Positions 31,760 through 32,000 of a stretch of 32,000 nt of DNA are shown here, piece by piece. The translations under genes and the position numbers were made by a program. The DNA lies in IMG/VR virus record IMGVR_UViG_3300024517_000071, positions 1 to 32,000 of that record; one strand, 5' to 3'. The stretch's first letter is position 1, and each line of letters starts with the position of its first letter. This DNA comes from a virus. The notes beneath the pieces are model-generated. The model was not told where the DNA came from. It made no database searches and saw only the letters and a list, made by a program, of their open reading frames with translations.

Positions 31760-32000
31760 CCGACTACCAGGAACGCAAACGCGCCCGCAAAGCTCAGTTG
31801 GACGCCTTGCCGCGTTGCACCTATTGCAACCGTCGCGGTACGTGGAAGTGCGGCGCAGGCGAACCTGTGCTGTTATGCGGTTGGTGCTACCGCAAAGCCA
31901 AACGATTGACGACGGGCGGAGGCTTGCTGGCGACCTTTAGCTACTTGCTAGAGGCACTGGACTATATCGTCTATTCGGTGGCGTATCAGTCCTCCGCTGT
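31753..32000 (+). CDS. Small zinc-finger protein (partial, runs off the window)
   Basis: Begins MLTDYQERKRARKAQLDALP. CTYC at residues 22-25, then C34 and CGWC (43-46) form a zinc finger, followed by a basic stretch (YRKAKRLTTGG) and a hydrophobic end. The first bases (ATCATGCTAACCGA) are identical to those of the clamp-loader gene start. It overlaps the previous gene by 7 bases. The C-terminus is beyond position 32000, so length and role are open. Confidence 0.6.
   Translation, partial: MLTDYQERKRARKAQLDALPRCTYCNRRGTWKCGAGEPVLLCGWCYRKAKRLTTGGGLLATFSYLLEALDYIVYSVAYQSSA

Overview
The window is part of a tailed double-stranded DNA phage (or prophage), most likely podovirus-like. A complete virion block is present: scaffold, major capsid protein, connector, tail nozzle, three large internal or ejection-type proteins, tail appendage proteins, terminase and portal. 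No tape measure, tail sheath or long tail tube gene is visible. There are no rRNA or tRNA genes, no integrase and no CRISPR array. The host is not named by the sequence. The best clue is a dockerin/EF-hand-like C-terminus (DMDNDGDVDMRD followed by VANFQ) of a kind very common in Planctomycetes, so a planctomycete host is a reasonable inference.

Layout. (1) Positions 1-2243, plus strand: tightly overlapping small accessory genes, two of which end in the dockerin-like tail, plus a one-TM peptide, a zinc ribbon and a DNA-content-poor set of hypotheticals. (2) Positions 2245-24634, minus strand: the late operon. Read in its own direction it runs small hypothetical, scaffold, major capsid protein, two capsid-associated proteins, connector, a duplicated pair of small proteins, two beta-rich structural proteins, tail nozzle, a virion protein with a C-terminal Hint domain, a second internal virion protein, a 1604-residue ejection-type protein, tail appendage proteins (including a LamG-like one), a zinc-finger protein, a sulfotransferase-like enzyme, a 36-residue-repeat protein and a one-TM holin candidate. 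(3) Positions 24880-28986, plus strand: candidate small terminase, large terminase, portal. These diverge from the capsid operon. (4) Positions 29021-29644, minus strand: small hypothetical genes. (5) Positions 29675-30023: intergenic control region with a consensus -35 box, a perfect palindrome and a 5' stem-loop. (6) Positions 30024-32000, plus strand: start of an early/replication-type operon with a clamp-loader-like AAA+ ATPase and cysteine-rich proteins, running off the window.

How it works together. The late operon has a strong extended -10 promoter (24829-24858). About 130 nt downstream lies a very strong intrinsic terminator, just before the first gene. This resembles the lambda pR'-tR' late switch and suggests that late genes are controlled by antitermination. 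The early operon at 30 kb starts at a promoter whose spacer is a perfect inverted repeat, which looks like a repressor-controlled promoter. Hand counts on sampled lines suggest that the plus strand is C-rich from about 2.2 to 29.6 kb, including under the plus-strand terminase and portal genes, and G-rich in both flanking arms. The most unusual items are the recurring dockerin tails at gene junctions, the phage sulfotransferase, the Hint domain on a virion protein, the promoter-terminator leader, and the duplicated MRGLP genes with a truncated third copy.
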